From: Nepenthes gracilis | Lineage: Eukaryota; Streptophyta; Magnoliopsida; Caryophyllales; Nepenthaceae | Length of the DNA stretch: 64,000 bases | Assembly: GCA_033239525.1 (NCBI GenBank) | Contig: BSYO01000031.1 | Location: forward strand, 496,001 to 560,000 | Direction: 5' to 3' | Shown: positions 11,701 to 23,057 of the stretch, piece by piece | How positions within the stretch are numbered: the stretch's first letter is position 1 | Layout of the letters: each line of letters starts with the position of its first letter | Position numbers and translations under genes: made by a program | Notes under the pieces: model-generated | Seen by the model: the letters and a program-made list of their open reading frames with translations, nothing else | The model's database searches: none | Told to the model about the DNA's origin: nothing

Positions 11701-14700
11701 AAAGCTAACTTCAGTAGAGGAGAGAAGGCCTTGGTCCTTTATAAAAGACACGGCACCATCATTCCCTCTGAGGGCACATTTGGTCCTGTTAAAAGAAGAC
11801 ATCTTAGGGCTAAAGTAGACCTCGATGAGGAGACTAATAGGGTGTGGAAACTGCTCCTGGAGAACATTGACAATGAAGGCATCGATGGAGAAGATGAGGA
11901 GAAAGCAAAATGGTGGGAAGATGAACGAGCAGTCTTCCATGGACGGGTAGAATCCTTTATCGCACGAATGTGTCTTGTTCAAGGTAAAGTGAGAACTGTA
12001 GTGTGAACTTTCATGATCATAGAATAAAGCAGCTACTGGAAAAAAAGGAACTTCTGCTAATTAACTCATAACAGGTAAAAGGGCAGAATGTTCTCATGTC
12101 ACTCTATTAATCCACACAGTTTAAATATGTTTGTGATATAAACTGGCAACAAATGTATCATCAACGATTAACAAAAATTGACACGGCGTATCTAATGTGC
12201 TTAAACATGAAAATCATTATTATTTTCTCAATGATTGTGAGAATTGCCAAATATGTTGCTATATAAAAAAGACTGACTTTACAATAAGAAAAAACTAGAC
12301 AGAAGCATTATTTAGGAGTCGAGTACAATAATTACTACTCTTTAGAACCTTTACTCATGAGAATATTTCTGTAATGTTACAAATTTGAAGTAAATAATCA
12401 ATGCTAAATACAGCCTATATTGTTGATAAATAAAAAAGAAATCAACTTATGTAACCATTCAACCAGCTGGCTAGCAAGTGTAGACATGAATATTAAAAGG
12501 CTTTTTAGATATTTGAGGATATAAAAAATTTTACAAATTTTTAATATCTTACCAGATTGTAATGCAACAGGCCATGTAAGGTCCATAATTGTAGTAGATT
12601 GCCCTCAATAGCCCTAAGGAAATCACCAATAAAGAGCTAATCTAATATATTCTTTCCACATACTAAATCGTGTCAGCCCTGAACAAAGCTAGTATTGGTT
12701 TGAAGAAAGTCCACAATTCACACATGAAAGTACCACTGCTTAGTAACACATCACCAGCTCGAAATACTTGATGACAATTTCATGCAAATGATAAATATAT
12801 CCCAATCAGTACCTCCTATTACCTCTTTCTTCATGTCTCCTTTTACCTTTCGCATGGGTGTGCTTCTCTTTTTTTTGGTGGGGGGATGGGGAAAGTTTAT
12901 CAGCTAAATTTGAGCATTGATTGCGTATGACCTATTATCTTGTGCCGGACAAATTTGAGCATTAAATATGACTTATTAATCTGTGCAGGAGATAGACGCT
13001 TTTCTCCATGGAAAGGCTCAGTTGTGGATTCTGTTATTGGAGTTTTCCTTACTCAAAATGTCTCAGATCATCTATCCAGGTAAAGGACACCTTTTTATCT
13101 TTACAAGTTACACATCAAATAGTATGCACAAAATTAGTCATAAAGATCATCCGCTATAATCTGTTTTCTCTAGCTCTGCGTTCATGTCATTTGCTGCACG
13201 TTTCCCACGCAAATCCCAGAGCCAAGACAAAAATTATTCTGAGGGGGCTGGTTCTTTGGTTGAAGAGCCAGATGATTCCACACTGGATCTTCAAGGCATT
13301 GAGAAATGGAGTGGAAAGATGTTGGATGAATCAATTTGCTATAGTTCTAGGTTTCTACATGATGCTGATCCCAGTGAAGAAAAACAGGTTGTCTGTAACA
13401 AAGAACTGCTTGGAAGAAGTCCTGATGTAGTAAGCCCCAAAGATGATGTTTGCATATGCATAAATTCATGTGAAAGCAGTTGCCAAATGCCCCGTGAATT
13501 GAGAGCACAAGGAGCCAGCAGCCACATGATAGACAATGAAAGAGCTAATACTTCAGAAGATACCAGAACGATTGATGATACCACTTCATCTAAACATTAT
13601 GTGCTGTTATCCCAGACCTCTGCAAACTCTCCTACTGATCCAACAGAGGGAAGGCAGGGATTGTGCTCAGATTGCAACTCAGAAAACCAGGATCTGATAA
13701 CCAACTCCAAAGCCAGTTATTTGGAATGTCCTGCCTCTGTTGCAGAGCTTTCAAAGATTGCTGAAATTTCCCTGCAGCATGAAGCTTCCACTCATCAAAG
13801 CAGTCATGCATCATCATACCAGAACCTCACGAGTAACCAACAAAGAGGAAGGGAGCATGGCAAGCGAGGAAGAAAAGAATTGGATGCATTGTTCCCAAAT
13901 TCTTTAGAAGCACCAAATATCTCAAGTGATGACCCACTGCATATGATAACGGACGCTCTGTTGCAGGATGCCCACTTTGTTGAGATTCTTGATGAAGAAA
14001 ACAGATCTAATGATTCAGCATTAAAAGATGATAACTGCACAACTGAACAAAGTGAGCTAACAATAGAGTCAAAAATCCAATTTACATTGCATGAAACAGT
14101 TTCAGAGCAAGTTCCGAAAACCATATCTTCTGCTGAAAATTTGTACTCATGTTACATCCTTGAAGAAGAGAGAGTGATTATGCAGTCCAAAGGACAGGTC
14201 AGAGATAAGCTAGATATTTCCACCTCACCAGCCAAAGGACTGGAAAGCTTAATGCAGAAAGAGACTAATTTCCCTTGCAGAGTAACTCTTTGTGTCACAG
14301 AAAGCAACAAAGCATCCAGTAATATGACAAACCATGGGCATGAGGATATGAGGCCAGATGCAGGGAATGATTGTGCTTCAGGTGAGCATTCCAACATGAT
14401 GAGCACCAATGCAGCAAAACAGAGGAGAGGAAAGGTTGGAAGGAGGAGACAAGATGCATCTGATTGGGACAGTTTGCGAAAAGAGGCAGAAATTAATGGT
14501 CGAAGAGAAAGGACAGCCAACACTATGGACTCGCTAGACTATGAAGCAGTTAGATGTGCACATGTCGACAAAATTGCCGACACTATCAAGGAGAGGGGAA
14601 TGAACAATGTGCTTGCTGAACGTATAAAGGTATGGTCACCATATTTTAAACATGAGAATACAACAGTGCTGTGCAAGAAGACTTATTGTAATAAGAATGC

Positions 14701-17700
14701 TTTTCAATTCAGCAACTAACCATTCGAAGTGCCCTGACAGGATTTTTTGAACAGATTGGTTAGTGAGCATGGAAGCATTGACCTGGAGTGGTTGAGGGAT
14801 ATTCCCCCAGATAAAGCAAAGTAAGCTTACGATAAACCCTTCCCTGAGCGAATCACTTACATACCGTCCTTCCGGGTATATCAGTGCATCACATCAGTTG
14901 CAGACAATCAGTGTGTTTATTGCCTATGAGCACACACTGCTAGTCTAGCATTAAATATAATGATGTATTGCTCATATTGACAAATTTCCAGAGAATACCT
15001 ACTAAGCATAAGAGGCTTGGGTCTCAAAAGCGTGGAGTGTGTGAGGCTTTTGACACTGCACCATCTTGCCTTTCCTGTAAGTCGAAGCATAAACTACTGC
15101 AAATACTTCCTTCGATAATCATTCCAAGCACATCTAAGTCCACTAGGGGCATCTCTAATAAGGTTGACACAAATGTTGGGCGTATTGCTGTACGACTTGG
15201 ATGGGTTCCTCTTCAGCCACTGCCTGAGTCACTTCAGTTGCATCTTCTAGAGCTGTAAGTTCCATGTGCTAGATGACTACCACTTCTCATACATATACAT
15301 GCTAATTAGCAAACGCTGATAGTTATCAGCATCACAGGTATCCAGTGTTGGAGTCCATTCAGAAATATTTATGGCCACGACTGTGCAAGCTTGACCAAAG
15401 GACACTGTAAAAACAAAATCCTCAAAAGTTATTAGTTACATGATAGTTGTCATTTTATTATTGAAGTTCATCCAAGATCCAAAAAAATGATGTTTGCAAC
15501 TATTGATGATTTCTTGTCTGAAATAGGTATGAGCTGCATTACCATATGATCACATTTGGCAAGGTAAGTAGTCTGACAAACAGCAAATTTTCTAATATCT
15601 TATCAGATGCCTGGAGACTAAAAATGAGGGACCTTGGATTTTTATGCAGGTCTTTTGCACCAAAAGACAACCAAATTGCAATGCCTGTCCATTGAGGGGG
15701 GAGTGCAGACACTTTGCCAGTGCATTTGCAAGGTTTGTTCACCCTCTGGGCATAACTATTCCCCTACAACGAAGCAGCCCCTGTACCTTCAACAAAACGG
15801 GAATCAACTTTATCAAACTTTTGAACTCATTTTAGATGGTTAACAGATGAGGTTTTGAAGGGGAAAATCCACAAAAGATCCCAGAGACATTAAGCTGAAG
15901 AAGGTGGCCAAGTCTATTTTGATTTCTGTGGTTCGTAGAATCTACTGAAGCCACAGTATTGTACCACTAACACAAGACCTTTTCCATGTAATGATCATTG
16001 AAAAGTGTGTAAACACAACAAGACATAATAATCTAAACAATTTGGAGCATGCATAAAGTAATCATATTTGATTTTACATTATGAAAAGCACATTCCCTTA
16101 TCACAAGTAATGCAGAACTTGTTGGTGCAGTGCTAGGCTTGCCCTTCCAGGACCAGAAGAGAGAAGCATTGTGGCATCAGCTCAATGTGGTGTGCCTCAC
16201 GAAGATCCTCAAGTGACTGTGAATTCCTTTTCTCTGCTTTGGCATCCAGCAGATCAACACTCAGAAGCAAAACTGGAAATCAGCAATTGTAAGCCTATTG
16301 TTGAAGTTCCAGCATCACCAGAACCAGAGCAGATGCAAACATTAGAGCGTAACATTGAGGATACCTTCTCTGAAGGTCCTGTTGAAATCCCCACATTCAA
16401 GCTCAACACGAAACAATTTACTCAAACTCTACAAAATTATATGCGATCAAATATGGAACTTCAACAGAGTGTTACGTCAAAAGCCCTAGTAAATCTAACG
16501 GCAGAAGCTGCTTCCATTCCTACACCAAAGCTCAAGAATGTGAGCCGGCTTAGAACAGAGCATCATGTGTAAGTAGATCATCATCACCTCTGTCGATAGT
16601 GGTCTCCCAGACCACAAAATATGTGCATGGATATTAAAGAAGTGGAAACTTGCTGTAAGCTGAACAGTTAAACCTTGATTGTCTACTCGGTAGAGAGCAT
16701 ATCATAAATGATCATGCAAATTCAAAATTGAGTAATAGCCTACAAAATGATTCTTTTGAAATCTGAAAGATCCCTCAATCAGGGAATGTTCCCAATGTTC
16801 TCAATAAGTTACACACATAATATCTTCATAATATCTTCCAACTGAAGTTCTGAGGAATCATGCAATTATATCACAATACCCCCTTGATCATAGAGAATTC
16901 TGTAAAACATCGACCAGAGTCAAAACCCATAAAACTGTAATAGCTGCTGAAGGATGATGTAGATCATCTCAGCCAGATGAAATCTTTACATCTAGCATAA
17001 ACGTGCTTACAGTGTAAACTTTTCAATAATGCTGAAGCTACCAAAGTAACTACATTTCTGTCTTTGTACTGATGTGCAGTTATGAACTTCCAGACACACA
17101 CCCACTCCTAGTTGGGGTAAGTGATTTCTCAATATTACTACAAGAGAGCGAAGCTTACATCTCCAAATTTCTCTCTAACTTTTGTTTTCCATACAGTTGG
17201 ACAAACGAGAATATGATGACCCATGCTCTTACCTTCTCGCAATATGGACCCCAGGTACTCACATGACCTCGGCGAGCTCTCACTGGTTCAAGATTAGTCA
17301 TGGTATTTTGAGCAAACAACAATACAATGCAACTTGATTGAAAACAAATGAGTTGATGCTCAATCCAGGTGAAACTGCAAACTCTATTCAACCTCCTGAA
17401 AATAGATGCAGTTCTCAAGAACCAGATGAACTCTGTGATGAAGAGACATGTTTTTACTGCAACAGCCAACGAGAAGCAAATTCACAAGTGGTTCGAGGAA
17501 CACTTTTGGTAAGAGTTCCATATATGATGATTAGTTCAAAAGCTACAACAAATTGCTGATACCTTTAAAATCTCAAGATTTGTGTAGAATAAAATAGTAA
17601 ATAATACTTTGTTGCGTCAAACAGATACCATGCCGGACAGCAATGAGAGGGAGTTTTCCACTCAATGGAACATACTTCCAAGTCAATGAAGTAAAAACAT

Positions 17701-20157
17701 ACTCAGCAACAGCAGTTTACTTCTCATTGGATCAATTTAATAAATAAAAAATAGAAAAATGCAGGTTTTCGCTGACCATGATTCCAGTGTTAAACCCATG
17801 GCAGTCCCGAGGGGTTGGTTATGGAGTTTGCCAAGACGAATTGTATACTTTGGGACCTCCATACCGACCATATTCAGAGGTACTACACTGAGAATTACAT
17901 ATTTTTGAATGTTATACTGCAAAAGAATTATTCTAATGGTTTAGAGACTTTCAGGTCTGTCCACCCAAGACATCCAACACTGTTTCTGGAAAGGTATGAA
18001 TTAATAAACTCAGACACTATTTAAGCGTTGCCCACAGTTTTAAGGACAAAAAAATATGACCTGGACCCACATGTGGTAAACAATTGAAGAAAATGGGTGG
18101 CCCAATGCAAGGAAATTCCCGCATTACAGGCTTTGAGGAAGGTCGCAAGTATGTAGCATTACTCCTTTAATGTTGAGTTGCTGTTTTTGAAGTTTAAACT
18201 TGAAGCATAATTGCGATAGATTTAGAGAATAATTGAATGGGTGAATCCCCTGTTTTCCTCATCATCATACTCAGGCAAACTAACAATAAATACAAGTAGA
18301 GGAACCAAGGCAACGTGATCTGCCTCTGATTCTCCTCAAATCCTCCTTAATTCTAGTAAATAATATACATCATTAAATTAAGTGATTAGACAGGAGAGAA
18401 TCAAGGATGAATAATATTGGGAAATCCTTATCTCTTCATCAAAACAAGAATAACATAATTGAGGAAAGCATAAATTAATTACTGAAAAGATCAAGATAAT
18501 CTCATGGTTTAGGAATCATAACTTGGATCTTCCTAATTTCCAAGATTCAATGGAACTTTAACTTCCAAATCATGATTGAGCAACCTTAAAGTTGCCCCAA
18601 GCTCACAATTAACAGCTCAATAATCTCCACAGCCAAAATATCCTAAACCACTCAAACTTCAAAAAAACACCACCTGCTTCCAGGAGGCTTATTTCTCTTT
18701 TTGGACCCCTTTATAACGCTCAAGACTCTGTAAAACATCCCGCTTAAAAGCACAGGATCCCCCCTCCCCAGCGGGAAACACACACGCACACTTGCACTGA
18801 TTACTATTGTGTTAATTCTCCCAATTCACGCAACTGATCTTTACACTTGTTTAATGAGAACGGTTGAATAAGAGCACCTGCCGATGATGGTAATATCTGA
18901 CTGCTGGTGATATGATAGGTAAATGGTTCTGTGGGCAGAGAGGCAGCAGCTGTGGTTTGATAAATGATCCCCCCCGCCCCCCCAATTAACCCGCCACTGG
19001 ATGATGGCAGTGGGATGAAATAGTGAAGGACTAAACTCATACAAATTTGATGCAGTACGAAGCACACCAAAAATTAAGATAACAATGAAGTTGAGAAGGG
19101 AGGAAATAGGAATAGAAATCAGTAGCCCTAGAGGGTTAGAACTGAGGGTAGACAGATGAAATGTGTAAAAGATTAAGGGAGATTTGTGGGGGACCAAAAA
19201 AAAAAGCAATGAAAAACTGGAACAAACAAATAATCTGAAAAATTAACGGAATTCAAGCTTCAGGAATATAGATGCCAGGATCAATATCTAGACCTCGGAA
19301 TTTTAAGAAAGTATAGAACTACTTAAATTATCTTGATCTTATCACAAATCATAAGGTGGGTGTTGGAACAACAATAAAATTCTACAATGTAACAAGGCAA
19401 TCTTGGGTTTAAAAGACAAAAATTGCCTCTATAATGCAACAGTAAGGATAAGTACATTTAACCTTTCACAAACCACATGAAATAGGAGCCCAGTACATTA
19501 GATTACCAGACTTGTTTGCATTAACCGTGCCACATTATTGGTTTAAATATTCAGGGTTCATTGTAATTTGAAAGTTACGAGTTCAAACTACTGAATCATC
19601 TCTACAATGCGAGAATAAAGCTATAAAACTTTGACCTTCCCTAGAGCATGTAATTTGGAAAACCTCATGAACTGTGCCACCTCTTTTTTTAACAAGAAAT
19701 CATAGCAATACATAGCTCTACTTTCACCCTTATATACTGGCACAGATTATAACCCTAACCAGAAGTACAACACTACATTAATTGTTAGTGAAGTCCCGAT
19801 ATAAGCGTTGTACCAATACTCAATGCATTCTTATGGCTTGATTGTCCTTCTTCATTAGTAATTCTCAGGCCTCCCATCTTGAGAATGGAAATGTTTATCT
19901 TCATTGTTGAGAGTTCTACAAAAATTATAATGGTTGAGTCAGTTTAGACTTGACTGAATATCACTCCCCATCTTGAGAGGGTAGATGGCATGACTGTTTT
20001 TTATATTTTGCTTTTCAAAAAATATTCTGCAGGATATGTTTGTGTGAGGGGTTTTGATCAGAAAACACGGGCACCACGTCCACTTATGGCCAGACTGCAT
20101 TTTCCACCCAGCAAGTTGACCAGAGCTAAAGTCAAGGAGGATGATACAAAATCGTGA
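5103..20157 (+). CDS. DME/ROS1-like: DEMETER/ROS1-like 5-methylcytosine DNA glycosylase, 19 coding exons
   Basis: This is a bifunctional DNA glycosylase/AP lyase of the plant DEMETER family, which excises 5-methylcytosine in the nucleus and starts active DNA demethylation. Coding exons: 5103-5766, 6320-7741, 11525-11983, 12989-13079, 13174-14629, 14741-14820, 14992-15076, 15163-15254, 15338-15406, 15527-15563, 15650-15732, 16131-16568, 17080-17116, 17197-17254, 17369-17508, 17625-17690, 17765-17879, 17955-17993 and 20033-20157. They join in phase to 5556 nt, about 1851 residues, close to known DME lengths. Visible parts are a basic RKKHRPKVVSEGKPKRCPK box (exon 2), a KVDLDEETNRVWKLL block (exon 3), the glycosylase domain (exons 3-11) with HhH lysine near residue 1403 and catalytic Asp near 1421, a C-X6-C-X2-C-X5-C iron-sulfur loop near 1488-1504, and the family C-terminal RRM-like domain. 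No frame lesion was seen. DME versus ROS1/DML cannot be settled without a tree; the length favours DME. Intron 2 holds an antisense LINE. Confidence 0.93.
6320..7741 (+). CDS. Glycosylase exon 2 (basic N-terminal region)
   Basis: Open through 7741, where GTATGC forms the donor. It contains the family's conserved lysine/arginine-rich box (residues of the form RRKKHRPKVVSEGKPKR, about 6655-6715) followed by KRKYGK and SCRKSLNFDLEG (about 6850-6890). In DME/ROS1 proteins this region binds DNA and carries nuclear targeting. The exon ends ...RNSTG, which continues in exon 3 as GNLRYVAMTS. Confidence 0.88.
7922..8330 (-). pseudogene. LINE RNase H domain remnant
   Basis: The minus strand reads RWVSSSKGWIKIYINVG, then a SILTSEFKAV stretch, then WDRGLDKILIITNFKTV and NDCKEIMNGSWTCHIEFKH. 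This matches the usual plant LINE RNase H pattern (GWIKLNVDG, E.KAL..GL.LAWDLG, IETDSK.VV). There is a stop after FKAV, and the catalytic DG of the first strand and the ETDS aspartate are changed (NVG and ITNFK), so it cannot be active. Confidence 0.8.
8560..8700 (-). pseudogene. LINE zf-RVT (zinc-binding in RT) remnant
   Basis: The minus strand reads NMMKPGNCQNCGEPELISHLFKDC, the C-x2-C...H-x-L-x-x-C pattern of the zf-RVT domain that follows the reverse transcriptase in plant LINEs. It sits between the RNase H and post-RT linker remnants, in the expected order. Confidence 0.8.
9240..9830 (-). pseudogene. LINE AP-endonuclease-like (EEP) domain remnant
   Basis: The minus strand begins with MKDIISNPRPN and KEIVGNHKPNIVAILEPRVS (the family's 'P.I..L.ET' block with Glu). 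It then has KKIIHKVGF and, after a frame break, PWCIMGDFNDILAADIKQG with the catalytic GDFN, followed by GFKGPKFIWN-like sequence. This is the standard plant LINE endonuclease. At least one frameshift and several stops separate the blocks. Confidence 0.85.
10480..10521 (-). pseudogene. LINE ORF1 CCHC zinc knuckle
   Basis: The minus strand encodes CYECGHAGHVQKEC, a complete C-x2-C-x4-H-x4-C knuckle, followed by PRTKT. It lies directly downstream of the DUF4283-like region, as in plant LINE ORF1 proteins. Confidence 0.9.
10560..11090 (-). pseudogene. LINE ORF1 DUF4283-like domain remnant
   Basis: The minus strand shows NYLTVQP-TPNFRPVDEAIASMVA, IRITSLPIHYYRKDVF and KIDLNKPLKTKITVNKEVLRVEYEGL. 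These are the well-known conserved blocks of DUF4283/zf-CCHC proteins of plant LINEs. Several stops interrupt it (for example after NYLTVQP and MVA). Confidence 0.85.
11525..11983 (+). CDS. Glycosylase exon 3 (start of the conserved glycosylase region)
   Basis: Preceded by TCTTCAG and closed by GTAAAG at 11984. It carries the family blocks ALVLYKRHGTIIPSEGTFGPVK, AKVDLDEETNRVWKLLLENI and WWEDERAVFHGRVESFIARM, which open the conserved domain A of DME/ROS1 proteins. It encodes no zinc or iron ligand itself. Confidence 0.93.
12989..13079 (+). CDS. Glycosylase exon 4
   Basis: Encodes GDRRFSPWKGSVVDSVIGVFLTQNVSDHLS, one of the most conserved DME-family blocks. Acceptor CTGTGCAG (12981-12988), donor GTAAAG at 13080. 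The ORF that starts at 13008 is an out-of-frame shadow. Confidence 0.93.
13174..14629 (+). CDS. Glycosylase exon 5 (variable insert plus start of the catalytic HhH region)
   Basis: Begins SSAFMSFAARFP, the end of the first conserved block. It then runs through a long acidic, low-conservation linker (about 13210-14430). From about 14430 it re-enters conserved sequence: KQRRGKVGRRRQDASDWDSLR, then the block around NTMDSLDYEAVRCAHVDKIADTIKERGMNNVLAERIK. The long linker splitting the glycosylase fold is a hallmark of this family. Donor GTATGG at 14630. Confidence 0.92.
14741..15076 (+). CDS. Glycosylase exons 6-7 (helix-hairpin-helix)
   Basis: Exon 6 (14741-14820) encodes DFLNRLVSEHGSIDLEWLRDIPPDKAK. 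Exon 7 (14992-15076) encodes EYLLSIRGLGLKSVECVRLL, the HhH motif with the nucleophilic lysine (LKSVEC), then TLHHLAFP. The intron between is 171 nt. All splice sites are GT-AG and phases match. Confidence 0.93.
15163..15732 (+). CDS. Glycosylase exons 8-11 (catalytic Asp and 4Fe-4S loop)
   Basis: Exon 8 (15163-15254) starts VDTNVGRIAVRLGWVPLQPL with the catalytic aspartate. Exons 9 (15338-15406) and 10 (15527-15563) encode YPVLESIQKYLWPRLCKLDQ and ELHYHMITFGK. Exon 11 (15650-15732) encodes VFCTKRQPNCNACPLRGECR, with all four cysteines of the C-x6-C-x2-C-x5-C cluster, then HFASAFA. Nothing essential is missing. Confidence 0.93.
16131..16568 (+). CDS. Glycosylase exon 12 (linker between glycosylase and C-terminal domain)
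   Basis: Begins SARLALPGPEERSIVA, the standard family sequence after the iron-sulfur loop, and continues into a poorly conserved linker ending TEHHVYELPD across the next junction. Donor GTAAGT at 16569. Confidence 0.88.
17080..17993 (+). CDS. Glycosylase exons 13-18 (C-terminal conserved domain)
   Basis: Exons 17080-17116, 17197-17254, 17369-17508, 17625-17690, 17765-17879 and 17955-17993. They encode YELPDTHPLLVG, LDKREYDDPCSYLLAIWTPG, DELCDEETCFYCNSQREANS, IPCRTAMRGSFPLNGTYFQV, PMAVPRGWLWSLPRRIVYFG and GLSTQDIQHCFWKG. These are the CXXC-like and RRM-like parts shared by DME, ROS1 and DMLs. Read-through past the last donor (GTATGA at 17994) adds only two more codons before a stop. Confidence 0.9.
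17994..20032 (+). other. Last intron of the glycosylase gene, 2.0 kb
   Basis: Unusually long compared with the other 3' introns (about 70-550 nt). I see no recognisable transposon or coding frame in it. It contains a C-rich patch near 18968-18982 and otherwise ordinary AT-rich intron sequence. Confidence 0.75.
20033..20157 (+). CDS. Glycosylase exon 19 (C-terminus)
   Basis: Acceptor TTCTGCAG. Encodes GYVCVRGFDQKTRAPRPLMA, then RLHFPPSKLTRAK and a short acidic tail, with TGA at 20155-20157. GFDQKTRAPRPL is an invariant end of DME/ROS1 proteins, so the gene's 3' end is secure. Confidence 0.92.
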
Positions 20158-22064
20158 TTACTGGTTTCTACTAAACCCATGCTGCTATGCTAAACAGTAT
20201 ATCGCAGCATCTACCACAGCATCTGTATATAGTTCAGCTTACTGCTTAGAACATTTTTCAGCAGCTTGCGCGAATTTCTTATGGCATTCTGCACCACCTT
20301 TTCCATTTAGCTAATTGCTGCAGCTTAATATTGCGAGTTTGATTACATATAAGAAAAATCACCTGCCAATGAATCCTAGTTTAAATGACATCTTTCCGTT
20401 TTCCCATTGTGACCATATAAGTTCAGTACGCACAAAACCTTCCCTTCCTCAAAAGCAGAGAGAAAATAAAAAGAACTTGTTAAAGATGGTGCCTGTAACT
20501 ATCCAGCGCACAGAAAATGACATAAGCTAAACACAGTTGCACATAGGATGAGGATAATTAGCAACACACCCATTCCAAATATGCACCCACTATCCGATTA
20601 CAAGCACTGCTAAAGATTAAAAAAATTATTCCAAAATACCAACTGTAGAGAAAAGCATCTTGCCTGAAACATCCAACTTCGTGTGAGCTTATGCCCTCGC
20701 TTGGCATAGTCCCAAACAAGACAGAAGATCCATTACACGAGAATTCTACTGAAGTTTGCATCAGAACAAGATATTGGGGATGCTTGTTTTTGAGATCAGT
20801 TGATTAACGTATAGGAGAAAATGGAGGACGAATTTTCTGGTAATTTAGAATGAAAATACCTAACAAAAATCTGATATGGTACAGGAAATTCAACAAGGGC
20901 AAAACATTGGCATTAAAATGATTTGTAAGTGTCAACTATATTATTCTTCTAACAATAATACAAGGGATAGTGGATTCAGGAATCAACACTAGTCCCTCTG
21001 GACTTGCTTTTTTTAAACCAGCGATATAACATTGTGGTTCCATGATTTGAAGACAATGTAAACAATGCATATTGTACAGAATTAGAAAACATTTTTGCGT
21101 CTCCACAATGAGGTTGATTATATAACTCAGGTTTTGCACAAGCATATGGACCTTCCTAATTAGATAGGGACTGCGTACTTTTCATAAGCCTATTTAGGAA
21201 TTTGCTATAGAAGAAAGCGGCATGAAACAAGTAAGACAGGGATATGATTACAGAAACAACTGAATGACGTGAGAATACAGCATATAGTCACAAAAACAGA
21301 CCTTACAAATGTTGGTCTGATTACGCACGTGGAACACCATTTTTCTAATGGACATACTCATATATACTTCCAATGACTTTAGTTAGACTGTTCAATGATA
21401 AATTTACTGCTTATATGGATAAACTAATTGATCTAGCAATTAACAGTTGAGGCCAACTTCTATTTAACCACCTTTTAAAGCATTTGTGCTTTATCTTAAT
21501 GTGAATGTGTAGAAAACACATGGAGACCAATATTTGGTATTAAGGTCATAATAGGAAAATAAAGATTTGCAAGAAAGATCTCTTACCTTCTATGCATCTT
21601 GACCCGCGACAAAGTACGATGACAGAGCATCAAAAGTTTCTCAGTACATCCTAGAATTTGGTAAAAAAAGCTCGAGTCATTAAAATATAATTCAGAAATT
21701 GTAAATTTAATGAATTTTCAAAGTACCCAACAAAGCTAAGCACCCAAAATCTCATTGGTCTTGGATTAGTCCACTTAAAAATAGACAAAGTTATAATAAC
21801 TTCAAACACTGTAAAAATTTATTGCAACTATATGAGCATATCTGATTAGTTAATCCATTTCAAAATTGGGTCTAAAAGCAATCATTCTAGACGATATTCA
21901 ACTTGAGGATCCAACGAAACAACTAAAACTAAAATTTTCCAAAAGGGATCTTAAAAAGGAATTGAATTATAAAAGACCCAGGATTAACCAAGTGGAATAG
22001 CTCCTCTGCATAGTAGGAGTAGCTCATCAACCATTTGACTTGGGTTGCTTTTGTTATGGATTTC

Positions 22065-22167
22065 AGCCGGCCTACTTGCAGCTAGACGGTCAACGTCTCT
22101 GTTGACCGTCTGAATCGCGGCTGGGCCTTTGCTTGATTTGGGCTGTTTATTCCTTTTTAGGCCGGCT
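22065..22167. repeat. Nested inverted repeats with paired W-box cores
   Basis: Inner arms 22084-22094 and 22101-22111 are a perfect 11-bp inverted repeat with a 6-bp loop, each arm carrying a TTGAC core. Outer arms AGCCGGCCT (22065-22073) and AGGCCGGCT (22159-22167) are also exact inverses. It could be a hairpin, a small MITE core or a divergent WRKY site; the sequence alone does not decide. Confidence 0.6.
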
Positions 22168-22991
22168 CATTTTTGACGTTTCCATCAATTTATAAGAAAT
22201 TATTTCCCAATAGTAATTCTTAATATATATATTAGCCAAAACAACAGTTTAGAGTGTTAAATAATAAAATAATAACATGTATAAAAATTAAGCGTTATAA
22301 TAAAAGAAAATGTTAAGAAGGAAGGTGATGTTACATTAAAAATATAAGATAAAGAATAATGAAATTGATAAATATATAAAAGTTACGGTTATATCAGATA
22401 ATATGAGTAATAAATTATTATAGTAATTTATATATTTAAAACTTAGACAAAGTATAGTACCATAACGAAATGTGTATTATAATTTGAGGTCAAAAAATAA
22501 TAGTTGTACTTAAAAAAATTAAGAATAATGCGATAAAAATAATTTAAATTAATTTATACACTAAGTTGTCATTATATTTAATGGAATAGAATGACAAAAT
22601 AGATTCATATAAAATTTTTAAATAATAAGATTTAAAGCTTTGTTATTTTATTGTATTTGTGACTAATATTTAACCATTCTGTAACATTTTACATAAAGAG
22701 AACTTAATTCATCACAAATATAAAGATTTATAATAAGGTAAAAAAATAAATATATTAATTTTCTGTTTACATTTTATAAATCTCATTTTATTTTTTATAT
22801 TTTATATAAAATTGTATATAAAAAATTATAAAATAAAGAAAATTATTTTCCAACATTTTAAACCCAATAACAAACGCTTCACTCTTTTTCTTGTTCATGT
22901 GCAAACGCTGCACCCACGCCTTATTTCTCAATAAATCTCAATCTTGCATCCACAAAACCCTTGTGCTCTCTCGCTCCCAACTTTTCGCGTC

Positions 22992-23057
22992 ATGCTTTTA
23001 ATCTCGAAGTCTCCGCGTCGATGGATTCATAGGATTAGGGTTAGCTCGTTAGTATAA
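22992..23057 (+). other. Upstream ORF of 21 codons before the PCF11-like gene
   Basis: ATG at 22992, in frame to TAA at 23055-23057, about 140 nt before the main ATG at 23195. Whether it is in the mRNA depends on the unknown start site. Its neighbourhood (22900-23050) looks like a plant 5' leader, with a CT-rich stretch and an ATTAGGGTTAG telo-box-like sequence. Confidence 0.4.

Noticed and set aside
18841..19209. Minus-strand ORF of 122 codons in the last intron of the glycosylase gene
   Set aside because: Ser/Pro/Leu-rich frame with a translated poly-C patch; no domain, no splice or promoter signals for a separate gene.
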